Shown here piece after piece: positions 12,321 to 22,776 of a stretch of 64,000 bases of DNA. The position numbers and the translations under genes are program-made. The first letter of the stretch is position 1, and every line of letters starts with the position of its first letter. The notes under the pieces are model-generated. The model saw only the letters and a program-made list of their open reading frames with translations. It had not been told where the DNA came from and did no database searches. This stretch comes from Haliclystus octoradiatus (taxonomy: Eukaryota; Cnidaria; Staurozoa; Stauromedusae; Haliclystidae): the NCBI GenBank assembly GCA_916610825.1, contig OU744450.1:17600814-17664813 (forward strand). Direction: 5' to 3'.

Positions 12321-13265
12321 TTTATATTATCGATGATTAGAAATAAAGTATACGCTAAGTAAAGCTCGTGCTCAAGAATGTTTAAAGAAGGTGCCTATTT
12401 AACTTGCGCTAGTGCAAGTTTCTCCGTCTGTTTTGATCCTCTCACAAGGCCCATGGCTGCCACCTAGTCTGCTGCTCTTTGGTTAATCCGTAAAAGTATA
12501 CGCAAAATGCAGGCTGTGATAACAGTTCTTGAAATTTAAATGGACCAACAAATATTCATGAATTGTTCATGAAAAATAGGTCATTTAACCAGCTATAGCT
12601 ACGTTCAGCCCAAACTATCAAAGCTGTAAAAATTGTCCGTAAGAAGAATTGAAAGCAGCACAAAAATAAGTGTATAGTATGAAGATCAGTATGTATAGTA
12701 CTGCACTTTGAAAAGTTGAAACGGCTTAACACAACAGTTATTCTAATGTTTCTTCAAAGGCCTATTCAAATCGAAAAACTACATTTACAATCAACAAATT
12801 TTTCGTAGGGGAATATGCCTACTTATTTGCGTAGCACCAACCAAAGATAAATCTATGTGAAAATCATATGATAATAATTAATGAAATATTTTGTAATAAT
12901 AAAATGAAATAAAATTTAAAAGAAACTTTCTTAAAAGCATCAGGACCAAATTTCTGAGTAATGAAGAATCATACCCTCTGGCCTTTATAATATAAACTTT
13001 GTAATAGAATCTACATTAATCATACTATCACAGAGTCATATCTGACAGGTATAATTTAAGTGAACAACCTTCAACCTTTTTGGCTGTGTTTAAAATCAAA
13101 CCCACAACGAAAGTAAAACTAAAGTGACAATCTTGTCAATTAGGAATAAGAAAATATAATAATTAAAGAATTTGACCATTCCAAAAGTACATATAAATGT
13201 TAGTTGTGAATAACAAATTTAACCTCTGAAAGTTTTGAGTCTCATTTATTTTGCACCTGCGTATT

Positions 13266-14106
13266 AAAGATGTGCGAATCCAATCAGATTGGATCGCATC
13301 CAGGTAGTGATATTTTAGGTCTTTGGATTGGGTCGAATTTGTATTTATTGATGCCAGATGATTTTGGATTTTGAAACTTGGAAGAGTATTTGTACTTTGT
13401 AGCGATTAATCAATGTGTTCTAGTTTCCTCTCAACTGACTGCTTCTTGTACATATAGCGACATTCATGTTCCACTCTCTAGTATTCCATTCTCTAGTACA
13501 TCAATTACACGTTTGATGTGAAATGAATTATACAATTTCTTCAAGGAAATGATCAAGATTATTGATTCATTGTACGTATTGTATTATCATTTTGATGTGC
13601 TGTATGTGACTGTCTCATGTCAGCACCCTATATAATTCCTGTAATCTATCTATGTTGTCTAAGTGTAGATTGAATAATAAATGAGATACAGTTTAGCCTT
13701 CATTGTGCTCACTATCCATTGAGTCATATCAATTAGTTGTTGTTATAGCAAAGCCAGCTATACGACATACAGTGATAGTACGTCACATTTATTCATGCTG
13801 GTATTTATTATTGCTGTGTGGTAGTTTTGTATTTTATCACAGTAGTAGTAACTAAGTGTCTAACGCAGAATATCCAGCATCAAGTTAAAAGACATCTGAT
13901 TAAAGCGCCTGAGACTGTATCAAGCAATCATCCATAAATCTATACATTAAAAACTTGGATTAGTTTACATTAATTACAAATTATTTGCTTCGAATCGGAT
14001 TATATTTATAATTGGCATATTGCTTCAAATCGGATTGGAATCGGATCATTACAACATTCATACCCGTAATCAATTTTGTGTAAATTCGATTTGATTCACA
14101 CTTCAA
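13266..14106. mobile_element. hAT-like MITE nested in the long-TIR element
   Basis: The ends are AAAGATGTGCGAATCCAATC (left) and, read inward from the right, TTGAAGTGTGAATCAAATC: imperfect inverted termini of the hAT style. Flanks are TGCGTATT (13258-13265) and TGCGTACG (14107-14114), an imperfect 8-bp target duplication as hAT elements make. There is no transposase frame. Internal sequence is rich in GATTGGAT/AATCGGAT motifs near both ends. Confidence 0.5.
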
Positions 14107-14575
14107 TGCGTACGGTCTTGCTTCAAGATGGCATGAACATATATACTGGCTCTTGCTATCACTGAACTATACTACAGTTACGCCTACTTGTAGTTTTTAA
14201 AATTGAAATAAATTGATTAAAAGCCTATCGTTCATTCATGCATTTTTAAATATTTACATTGTTTTATGGAATTCAGATAATTGATATTTTCTGAATTGAT
14301 TAATACTGCACGCTGTTAGTTTTGAAGCTTCAATATAATTGTTTATGGTATGACGACTTTCAGCGCAATACACTGCAACTGACTTGTTTCAGTCAAAACT
14401 CTGTGGCTTGGTAGAAATTTTATCGATAAGAAGTACTATATTAACATATCATAACTAACATTTTGAAATATATTGAATGTTTGAGAATTATAAAGATTTA
14501 AAAAATCAATTTCTTATTCAATGAATTGATTAAAATTAAAGCTGATAAATACATGTATATATGAATAATCATATC

Positions 14576-15292
14576 ATAGACAATGGATCACTAAGCCTCA
14601 CTATCATCAATTATTACCGCAGTTGATTGAGTGAGCTCCTTCCCTTACTTTTCTGATTAATGTAGGTTATAGACTATGATTTGAAGGTCTATGAGCAATG
14701 ACTTTAGAAAATATAGACTAGCCTATTCTATGCCGGATTCTATGTGTACAATCTATTCATGTTTTGATGTTATATTGATATTATCATATCTTGCTATTCA
14801 AAGCTGAGTTAGATTACACCATACTTCATGTTAATTTTTCAAATATCTTCCCTTACCCTGTCCAATATTCAATATTAGCTATTTAAAAATACACCGTGTA
14901 CTCTGTCTCTGTTAGACTGTTCGTTGATAAGTAACAACGTAGACGTGCAAATAATTGATAAATGTTACATCAACTGTACTGGAATTCTACAATGACCAGG
15001 ATAAGAACTTTGTATCCACACAAATTATATTATATGACGATGACTATTGTCAAAAGCTGTTATTTTGAAACTTTAATCTCATTACTTTCGGACAAGACCG
15101 CCATTTTTCTGGCCGCCATCAGAAATCTCAAAGTCAAGTTGAGTTTGAAATACAAACCAAACTCAAAAATCAAACCGAAGTACAGTCAATCGTGCGAGAT
15201 TCAGATTTAATTCAGATGTGGCCAAAATATCAGACGGGACAGGGTGCTACTGCGCATGACTCCATGCAGCCTGTTGAATATTCTGTTTACCC
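14576..15292 (-). repeat. Right long terminal inverted repeat
   Basis: Reverse complement of 9612-10336. Its outer end GGGTAAACAGAATATTCA (read inward) meets unit-A/unit-B shared sequence at 15291-15292. Confidence 0.8.
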
Positions 15293-16770
15293 TTCGTGTT
15301 CGTGTACTCAAAACGTAGCGTATCGTCTTGCAGTGTTACAGCTACGAAAGTGGTACGCATTCCACGGCGATAACACATTTTGAATATGGTACGATAATCA
15401 ATACGGCATCGTGTAACTGGGGCCTACGTAGCATAGCAATTGTTATCTAAATGTAGGCTAAATGTGATCTAAATCTTGATTTGATACCATTTTCGTTACA
15501 ATCCGAAAGGGTGGGTGAGCCAGCTTGGCAGACCGACGTGACAGGCCAGCTACGTCATTTATGAAGCAATATCTGAACCATGTATATAATCGGATAGCAG
15601 TTCGGATAGATATAATATATATTGTTGAGAATATTAAGTAACTTGGATTTAGATTTCTTATTACATTGATTAAGTTTTTGTCTTACCTTATTTGTTATGT
15701 AGATTTGTTAGCGCAGCATGTAATTATTGTAGATGTACGATGGCCGAGGCGGGCCACTTTTAAAACGCTCTCATTAATATCTAAACTTCAAACTTCAAAC
15801 TTCAAACTTCCGACTTTCAAACTTCAAACTTCTGACTTCCTTTAATTAGACAAATTTGTGTAACTTGAATCCTTGATCACGTGGCCTGGAGTTCGGGTGT
15901 TTTACAGTCTTTTACAGTCGAACCATATGGTCAAGTACGATGTGCTAACCCCTGGGTTATAATCCGTACTTTCGAGAGCCGTACCAACTTTTTCTGGTAC
16001 GCCGCAACAAGTCGACCAAACACAAAAAATTACGAAAGTGGGATTATACGCCGATCCATGTTCTGTAAACTTTGTGTGTAGAATTGTATTGTCAGTTGTA
16101 GAGATAGAGAGAAGGAGAAGGCTACATTTGTATACTCCGCCGCCTGGAATAGCCACCGATGTAAGGGAAATTGTTTGTATTTGTTAATTAACTGTCAATG
16201 TAGATGTATACTTGAATAGTATTAATTTGTCTGTATGATATTTTCATTTAGTGAATTATGATAGAGATCATTAATCTCAGCCCTACCGGGCGGTCGTTCT
16301 CGTGCTTGTCGCTTTTCCGAACATATATCGTATTGTATTAATTGAAAAATCATAGCGTTTTGAGAGATTGCATGCGTTTCAAATTTTAGGGTGAGGCCAA
16401 ATTGAACAATTCAGTACGAACACTAATCTCTTGAATAACGAAATAGCTAAAAATTTTCAACTAAATGTTGTGAATAAGCTATTGTCTTAATATTCAAATA
16501 AAGATTTGGAGTTAGCCTTTATTATAAAATTGAATATCTATGGTGAATGCTTCTCTTTCTATGATGTAACCCTGTTGTGGTTGTCCTGGGCGTAACATAG
16601 ATGTCTATTGTCAATTTTCATAAACAATAAAAGAAGAGATATTTTATATTTGCGACTCGACTGATTATGATATAAAATATAATTGAAGTTTCTATCCCTA
16701 GCTGCGACCACGAGAGTCACAGATTAAACATACATCATATTTAATCTGCTATGATTTGAATTTACGAGAG
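15293..16770. promoter_or_regulatory. 5' flank of MFS gene, copy A
   Basis: Shared with 37790-38886 plus 44389-44746 in unit B, where a LINE splits it at a GTGA site (16387-16390 here). It carries a small heptamer array at 15783-15839. Just upstream of the start, unit A has about 43 bp (CCCTAGCTGCGACC... about 16697-16739) absent from unit B. Short open frames here look like chance. Confidence 0.4.
15783..15839 (+). repeat. Imperfect CAAACTT heptamer array
   Basis: About eight tandem or near-tandem copies of CAAACTT, with CGACTTT and CTGACTT variants. The same array occurs at about 38281-38337 in unit B, so it predates the duplication. Confidence 0.8.
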
Positions 16771-18150
16771 ATGAAGATTAAGACCAAAGTGAAGTTTACA
16801 TGTTTTGCATTCTTTATCGCTTATTTTTTTCTTACATTCCAATTTATAGCAAGATATCTAACAGTTGTATATTATTTGAAAGAGATCGGAGTTAACGATG
16901 TATCATTTTGGCAGGGGATTTCAACGATTTTAGCTGAAAGCTCTTGTGTGTTATTTTCATTGCCAGCTGGTTATATATGTGATAAATATGGCAATGCAAG
17001 AATCATATCAATATCGATGTATATATCATGTTTAATTGGATGGACTCTTTACAGTGTACCATACAGCATTGTAAACATGCAAATTGGGTTCTTTCTTCAG
17101 GCAGCATCATTTGGTGTAATAACGATTTGCACGGGCGAACTAGCAAAGATTTTTGATGAAGATTCTATTTCCAAGGTATTTTGTTTCATCTCTTTTGGAA
17201 CTGCAATTGGACAAACTGCAGCACCTCTTGTAAACTATGGATTGGCTGACGTTGAGTTCAGAGTGTTCAATCTCTTGATAAATTCAACAAATGTTTTGCC
17301 CGTTATATGTGTCATCTTAAATGCCATAGTTCTTCTAGTTTTGTTTTTTTTCCAATACAATAGTGAAGATATTGATTCGATAGTTTCATTGAATGGATTT
17401 GAGTTAGTTGTCATGCATAAAAACGAAAGCATAATGTTTCATCAAAAAGTTAACTGTGTGGAAATAATACCAAAGGGTAATTTTATTGGTCCTATTGAAG
17501 CAGCAAAATTTCTACTATCGAATTCCAATTTATTTTTGATATATAGTGGAACTATCATATGGGTTGTAATTATGCTTGGATTCGATTCTATGTTACCACT
17601 TGTATCTGTGCAATGGTTGGATATTTCATCAAAAGATTTAAGCATTGTATACATAACAGGTGGAACACTTATAACTATTGTTTATGGAATTTCCATGCTG
17701 ACACATATAAACGATTACTATGCCACATTGATCATTACTATAAGTCAGTTATTAGTACCTTTCCTCTTAATAATATTATCAAATTCAAGACATTCGAATG
17801 AACAATGGGTACGGTATATATACTTTATATGGTTCTTACTAGGTACGTTGTCATGGTTATTAGAATTTGTATTCGTAAGAGCATTGTATTCAAAAATGGT
17901 ACCCATTGAGTTACAGAGTTATGCAGACGGAATTCGTGGAATTGCTGGAACAGCAGCCAGATTAATTGCAGGTGGTATTATATGGCTCTGGTTTAATTAT
18001 ACAAAACTAGTGTCTTCTATGTTGATCGCTTTTGCATCATTACAGATTTTATCAATGATTATCAAAGCCAATGAATTCCGTTATCCAAAGAGGATATCGC
18101 TACAGCAGGATGGCATTCTGAAGAACACTGATATACAGAGAAAAGGTTAA
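16771..18150 (+). CDS. Major facilitator superfamily transporter, copy A
   Basis: An intronless 459-aa protein from ATG at 16771 (MKIKTKVKF). There are about twelve hydrophobic segments in two groups of six around a charged central loop (about residues 180-250), as in MFS carriers. The loop after helix 2 has the MFS motif-A signature GYICDKYGNAR (residues 67-77). This implies a plasma- or organelle-membrane secondary transporter; the substrate cannot be read from sequence. The frame extends upstream without an ATG, so the first ATG is used. AATAAA lies 18 bases past the stop. Copy B (44747-46126) is the same length, with about six residue changes. The lack of introns could reflect retroposition or a naturally intronless family. 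Confidence 0.85.
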   Translation: MKIKTKVKFTCFAFFIAYFFLTFQFIARYLTVVYYLKEIGVNDVSFWQGISTILAESSCVLFSLPAGYICDKYGNARIISISMYISCLIGWTLYSVPYSIVNMQIGFFLQAASFGVITICTGELAKIFDEDSISKVFCFISFGTAIGQTAAPLVNYGLADVEFRVFNLLINSTNVLPVICVILNAIVLLVLFFFQYNSEDIDSIVSLNGFELVVMHKNESIMFHQKVNCVEIIPKGNFIGPIEAAKFLLSNSNLFLIYSGTIIWVVIMLGFDSMLPLVSVQWLDISSKDLSIVYITGGTLITIVYGISMLTHINDYYATLIITISQLLVPFLLIILSNSRHSNEQWVRYIYFIWFLLGTLSWLLEFVFVRALYSKMVPIELQSYADGIRGIAGTAARLIAGGIIWLWFNYTKLVSSMLIAFASLQILSMIIKANEFRYPKRISLQQDGILKNTDIQRKG

Positions 18151-18167
18151 ACTATATGTAATCATAT

Positions 18168-18173
18168 AATAAA
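18168..18173 (+). terminator. Poly(A) signal of MFS gene, copy A
   Basis: AATAAA begins 18 bases after the TAA stop. It is conserved at 46144-46149 in unit B. Confidence 0.7.
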
Positions 18174-18510
18174 GAGTCAACTATCCTCTTGTATTCTCTA
18201 GTAGAACAGATCAACAAATATCGCAACTAGTTTGAACATGTGGTTTGAATGGTATTTGAGGTTATAGCTCTTCTAAATGAACAGAAATGTAAAAACAGAT
18301 ATTACTTGTTGTGATAGAGTATAGATATCAATAAAATTGTTAAACAGGAGCTTCAAACCATGGCAGATATTAAAAGCAGATATCACTTTTCCAATTTAAA
18401 CTTTGTAAACGCTGAAATAGATTTATATATGAGACAAACAAATACTATAAGAGACTATAGATATAAAATCATATACTATTTATAATATACTATATATAAT
18501 ATTTATATAA

Positions 18511-18654
18511 TTAACAAACGAAAAAATCAGACATTCATATTTGCTACTATTAGTTTCACGCCAAGGCGATCATCAGGCAATTTAACCTGATGATCGCCTT
18601 GGCGTGAAACTAATAGTAGCAAATATGAATGTCTGATTTTTTTCGTTTATTAAT
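18511..18654. repeat. Near-perfect 66-bp-arm palindrome
   Basis: The arms (about 18511-18577 and 18586-18654) are reverse complements with one length difference in an A/T run and about one mismatch; the loop is 8 bp (CAATTTAA). In unit B most of the left arm is missing (about 46490-46525), leaving one arm. It is a small foldback element or hairpin. Flanks are highly AT-rich, including TATATA runs. Confidence 0.9.
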
Positions 18655-19184
18655 TATTAAATAGCTCTGCATTTATGGCATCAAGCATTATTGAAACAGC
18701 AAAGACAACATAAGTACCTTGATATTACTATTATATTTATATATATATATACCATGGATATAATAATGTATTATTGTAGCTTGTTATAACATCATTTTGG
18801 AATTATTTATTATTATCAGTATAATGATTGACAGTATTTAATAACTAAAAGTAGCTAATTTCGAATTTATTTCTTGGTATTTAAATTGTAATCTACATAC
18901 TTACTTAGAACGGAAAATCAACCAAGGTCATTCTCTATTGTCTTAGTGCTATATTGTAAAATCGTCTATAACGATAGATCCCAGTAAAACGCACTTTATG
19001 AGATTCCCCAGGGGTTCGTTACCAACTGTATATACTAAGTTTCAGATATTTTAAATTAGATAAAAATACTTTTTTGTTTCCAGGTATTACTCTATGCAAT
19101 TGTAATTATTATACCTTATTTAGTAATATAAGTTATGTATTCATTATCATGCAAGGGTAGCATTTCAGTAAGTTTGAGCTCTAA
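18655..19184. other. Intergenic, AT-rich
   Basis: Shared with unit B (46600-47300), which has a TTAA MITE inserted at the site equivalent to about 18840 and a 30-odd-bp deletion near the equivalent of 19170. No gene seen. Confidence 0.4.
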
Positions 19185-19688
19185 TTTAAATTTATTTGGC
19201 AGACACAATTTGAACAGCAAATCTTTGACTCAACTAAAATCATTAGTAGGGGATTTTTAGGCAAGCGTCTACGTAAACTAGGGCTTCTAAGAAAAATATC
19301 AGTTTTTCAATGTAATGATTTATCCGATAAGAAATGGTGGAGATATCAATGCTTTCAAGACTCTCTTTCTGCCATGCGTTTATTTTTGTGACTATTTTGT
19401 GACAGAATCGAATATCTACATCACGAAAATAGACATGCGGAAGAACTAGACAAATTAAATATCGAAATTACAGTCATTCCTTATCGGATCGTCTTCAATT
19501 ATTTAACCTATTATCTTGCTTCAAATCCGATGGAAGTTCAACTTAAGAATTCAATCTTCATTATGACAATATGCAAACGGTATAATGGTTGTCGGTCACA
19601 GTTTTACAAGCTCTGTGAATCTAACTTAATCATCGAATTGTTAGAATCATTACAGAGGTATATATTTTGCATTATTGGTAACTTTTAG
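19185..19688 (+). pseudogene. Unknown frame split by one TGA, copy A
   Basis: From just after a TAA at 19182 one frame stays open for 163 codons from Trp (19197) to TAG (19686), except for a single TGA at 19389. The peptide is protein-like before it (RGFLGKRLRKLGLLRKI) and after it (DRIEYLHHENRHAEELDKL). Unit B (47301-47804) keeps the same length, frame and TGA, but carries at least seven residue changes in the second half, suggesting relaxed constraint. There is no ATG near the start. It is probably an exon or transposon relic; read-through or selenocysteine is unproven. The family is not recognised. Confidence 0.35.
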
Positions 19689-20277
19689 AGGTGAGTTACT
19701 TTTTCACATGCCAAACATTGAGTTAAATTGTATTACACGGGAAGCGGGACGAGAGGAATAGTTTGGATTTTATTTCATTCCCTCGGTCCAATGTTATGTA
19801 CTAACGATGGTACAACCGTGATAGAATGTCATCTAACGATGTTTAAGCCCTGGCCAAATGACTTTTTATTTCGCCAACATTGTTGAATTCAACAAAATCC
19901 GATGAATGTTGGCGAAATAAAAAGTCATTTGGCCACCCTCACCTTTTCGGATTTTGTTGGCTGAATGTTGAATTTGTTGAATTTCGATTTTGAATACATT
20001 CAAAAATTTCCTCAACATTCATCGGATTTTGTTGAGTTCTATTGTTCTCTACCGATGTTGGCGAAGTGGCCAAATGACTTTTTATTTCCTCAACATTGTT
20101 GAGTTTTGTTGAAAATATGAACCTACCTCTGATTGGTCAACAATGATGTAGCTCGACTCAGGTCTCTAAAAAAAATTATTTACGCGTGAAATTTGCAGCG
20201 ATTCTAAATATTTTCTTGTGTGATTTGTTTTGTTTGAGCTTGAATAATCTCTATAGTAATAATAGTATATTTAGATA

Positions 20278-21018
20278 ATGGCTTTGATAAATGAAACAGT
20301 AGAAAATGTAGATCTGGAAATAGAGAACCAAATCCTGTATGATTCAGAAAGCGAAGACGATGATACAACAAAAGTCATGCGTATGAAGCTTGCCTTGTTT
20401 GAAGCAGAAATGAAGCGAAAGGCATCAAAAGGGAAAAAAGGGAAAGGCAAGAAAGTGGCAAGAGTAGCTAGCATCGTGGGTTCAGATGATGAAGTATGTG
20501 TTGTAGAAAAGCCTGTAAAAAAAGCAAAGAAAAACGAGGATGAAAGGAAACCATGGACGACTGGGGAGGTGTTTCGATTAATTGAGTATGTAGAGGAGAA
20601 TACGTGCCTATGGGACACGAGCACTAAAGAATACAGGGATAGGGGCATGAAAGAACATGCCTTTGCTGAGATAGCCTCAGAGTTAATCACTACGTCAACG
20701 GAAATAAAATCAAAGCTGTCCTCAATAAGGACCCAAGTTGCACGTGAGTTGGCAAAAGTCAACAAAACTAAATCTGGGCAAGGGACTGATGAGCTATATG
20801 AGTCCAAATGGATTTATTGGAGAAAGGCTCAATTTTTACTCGCCACATTGCAGGCAATGAGAAGTAAAGATAATTCGTCTTCTTTTTTATCGGACCAGTC
20901 AACGACTGATGATGGCAGTGCTGACTTAAGCATGGAATCTGCTGACATGAACGTGCCAGGTCCCTCCAGGATGCCAAAGAAGGCTAAGTGGTGTTCCTTC
21001 TTGAAAAATATAGTGTAA
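20278..21018 (+). CDS. Harbinger MADF/Myb-like DNA-binding protein
   Basis: 246 aa from ATG at 20278. An acidic N-terminus is followed by a basic, Lys-rich stretch (about residues 46-60, a likely nuclear signal), then a MADF/SANT-like domain at about 92-190 (PWTTGEVFRLIEYVEENTCL...KWIYWRKAQFL), then a Ser/Asp-rich tail. In Harbinger elements such a protein binds transposon DNA and helps the transposase enter the nucleus and act on the ends; that role here is inferred from family and position. AATAAA directly follows the stop (21019-21024). It is divergent to nothing and lies on the opposite strand to the transposase. Confidence 0.85.
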   Translation: MALINETVENVDLEIENQILYDSESEDDDTTKVMRMKLALFEAEMKRKASKGKKGKGKKVARVASIVGSDDEVCVVEKPVKKAKKNEDERKPWTTGEVFRLIEYVEENTCLWDTSTKEYRDRGMKEHAFAEIASELITTSTEIKSKLSSIRTQVARELAKVNKTKSGQGTDELYESKWIYWRKAQFLLATLQAMRSKDNSSSFLSDQSTTDDGSADLSMESADMNVPGPSRMPKKAKWCSFLKNIV

Positions 21019-21024
21019 AATAAA

Positions 21025-21883
21025 GATCATAGTTTCACTATTATTACGTTATTTTAATTATTATTGTAAATAATTTTGTTATTTTTCTGTTCTGAAGCAA
21101 ATTTAAATTTCAAGTCAAATAAAAGTTCTAAATCAAACGTAAATATCCACAAAGGTAATTTTGATGCTCAAAAAATTTCTTTGCTAGTTTTGCTTGTCGA
21201 CCAATCACACTGGCACTGGGCCACCATTTGAAGGACGGGGGTCCTAACAAACCCTCCTTGCTCTAACATGTATTTTTCTTTCTCTACATAGCCCATGGAA
21301 TGGAGCAACATACAATGTGAACTAATGTAGTGAACTTGAATTCAATATAGACATCTAAACACAATAATGTTATTCATATCATATTGAATAATCAATTACT
21401 ACAGAATAAATCATGATTGATGCAAATAGAAAATAACATTTAGTTACATAGAATGATCACCAGGCATGTAAATAATTGTAAAAATCAAGAAAGACACAAA
21501 ACTATTTTTCAAAAACGTGCAGAAAAATTGTGTGTCTTTTCTTAATTATGTTACTATTTTTTACAGCACTGCTATATATTTCTAACTTATGAATTTAGAA
21601 TTAAATTTTAAATAACTCATGTAATATATTTATATGTATATAATGGCCTGCAACCTAATGTTAAATTCTATTAAATTGATATCCCAATTTAAAGTTTTGA
21701 ATCCAATTGTAGCACTGTAGCAATTGTAATAATGTGTCATTAACAGTATTCCATAGTAGTCCATAAATACAGATAAATATAATCAATAATGGTCTTGAAT
21801 AAGTTTCTTCAAGACGAAATAAAACCAAAACGGAGAACAAGAGATGTGATTTGAAGGCGCTAAGAGGCACAATTTAATTTCAT
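21025..21883. other. Harbinger non-coding interior
   Basis: Between the MADF gene and the inverted transposase fragment. AT-rich, no gene or clear repeat identified. Confidence 0.4.
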
Positions 21884-22765
21884 TCAACTTTAGTCTCTGA
21901 ACTCAGCGTGGAGGTACGTCTTAATTTCGTGACATGTTTCGTATGACAGTGAGCGACTTTCGTACAATTCTAGGCAAAATCGAGAAAGACATTACACCTA
22001 TGGCTCGAACAGGAGGAACTGCAATTATCAATCCAGAAACCAGGCTTGCTCTTACTCTTCGCTTTCTTGCAACCGGTGAGACATTTCGATCTTTGTCATT
22101 CACGTTTCGGATATCAAGAGCAGCTGTCTCGTACATCGTAATAGAGGTGTGCAAGGCAATCATCAGTAACATGCAATCTGACTACATGAAGTTACCAACG
22201 ACATGCAATGAATGGCTAGAATTGCAAATGAATTTGAGCAGAAGTGGCAATACCCAAACTGCATAGGAGCTGTAGATGGGAAGCATATAATTCTACAAGC
22301 GCCTTCCAATGCTGGCTCTTTATATTATAATTACAAGCATTCAAATTCCATAGTCTTGATGGCTGTCGCTGGTCCAAACTATGAATGTTTGTACGGTATG
22401 CTGACATTGGCACCAATGGAGGAGTATGAAATAAGTGTAGACAACTTGATAACAATAAACTGTCTCTACCTGAACCAAGAACACTTCCAGGTAGAGATCC
22501 GAGCAAGCCAATTCCTTACGTTCTGGTTGGAGATGATGCTTTTGCACTCAAACCAAACATGATGAAGCCATATGCTCAAACAGGGTTAACAGATGAGCGT
22601 AGAATTTACAACTACAGGCACAGTCGTGCAAGAAGAATTTCTGAATAGAATACTGGTATCAAGATGGAGAGTTTTCAGAAATGCCATACTACTCTCGCCT
22701 GTGAATATTAATACTTCACAATGGGGAGAAGCACTGAGTCACAAGGAATTAGGAATGGAACATTA
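21884..22765 (+). pseudogene. Inverted partial copy of the Harbinger transposase
   Basis: Reads like the minus-strand transposase between about 24271 and 23290, in the opposite orientation. The first 300 bases are nearly identical (frame containing FRMTVSDFRTILGKIEKDIT). Later parts have internal deletions and frame changes, including loss of the central catalytic stretch. It lacks the N-terminal start and the last exon. With the intact gene it forms an interrupted inverted repeat with an approximately 0.5-kb spacer. It cannot encode an active transposase. Confidence 0.9.
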
Positions 22766-22776
22766 AAGCAAGGTAA

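Larger units (their letters stand above)
9612..15292. mobile_element. 5.7-kb non-autonomous element with about 720-bp inverted termini
   Basis: Sequence at 9612-10336 is the reverse complement of 14576-15292, with scattered mismatches and small indels. Both ends start GGGT(T)AAACAGAATATTCA. The right end abuts the exact point where homology with unit B resumes (CCTTCGTGTTCG), so this is an insertion. I find no convincing target duplication; the left neighbour is also A-specific. The interior has no transposase, integrase, polymerase or capsid-like frame. It holds a LINE relic and a hAT-like element. Foldback or MULE-like non-autonomous DNA transposon is my best class. Confidence 0.75.

Noticed and set aside
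9612-15292. Polinton/Maverick interpretation of the long-TIR element
   Set aside because: No polymerase, integrase, protease or capsid-like frame is present and the element is only 5.7 kb.
15902-16156. Minus-strand 84-codon frame upstream of the MFS gene, also in unit B
   Set aside because: No motif, no recognisable composition, and conserved only as part of the near-identical block.
16756-16770. Upstream start of the MFS protein at a TTG
   Set aside because: TTG starts are rare in animals; the first ATG (16771) gives a normal N-terminus and the same length in both units.
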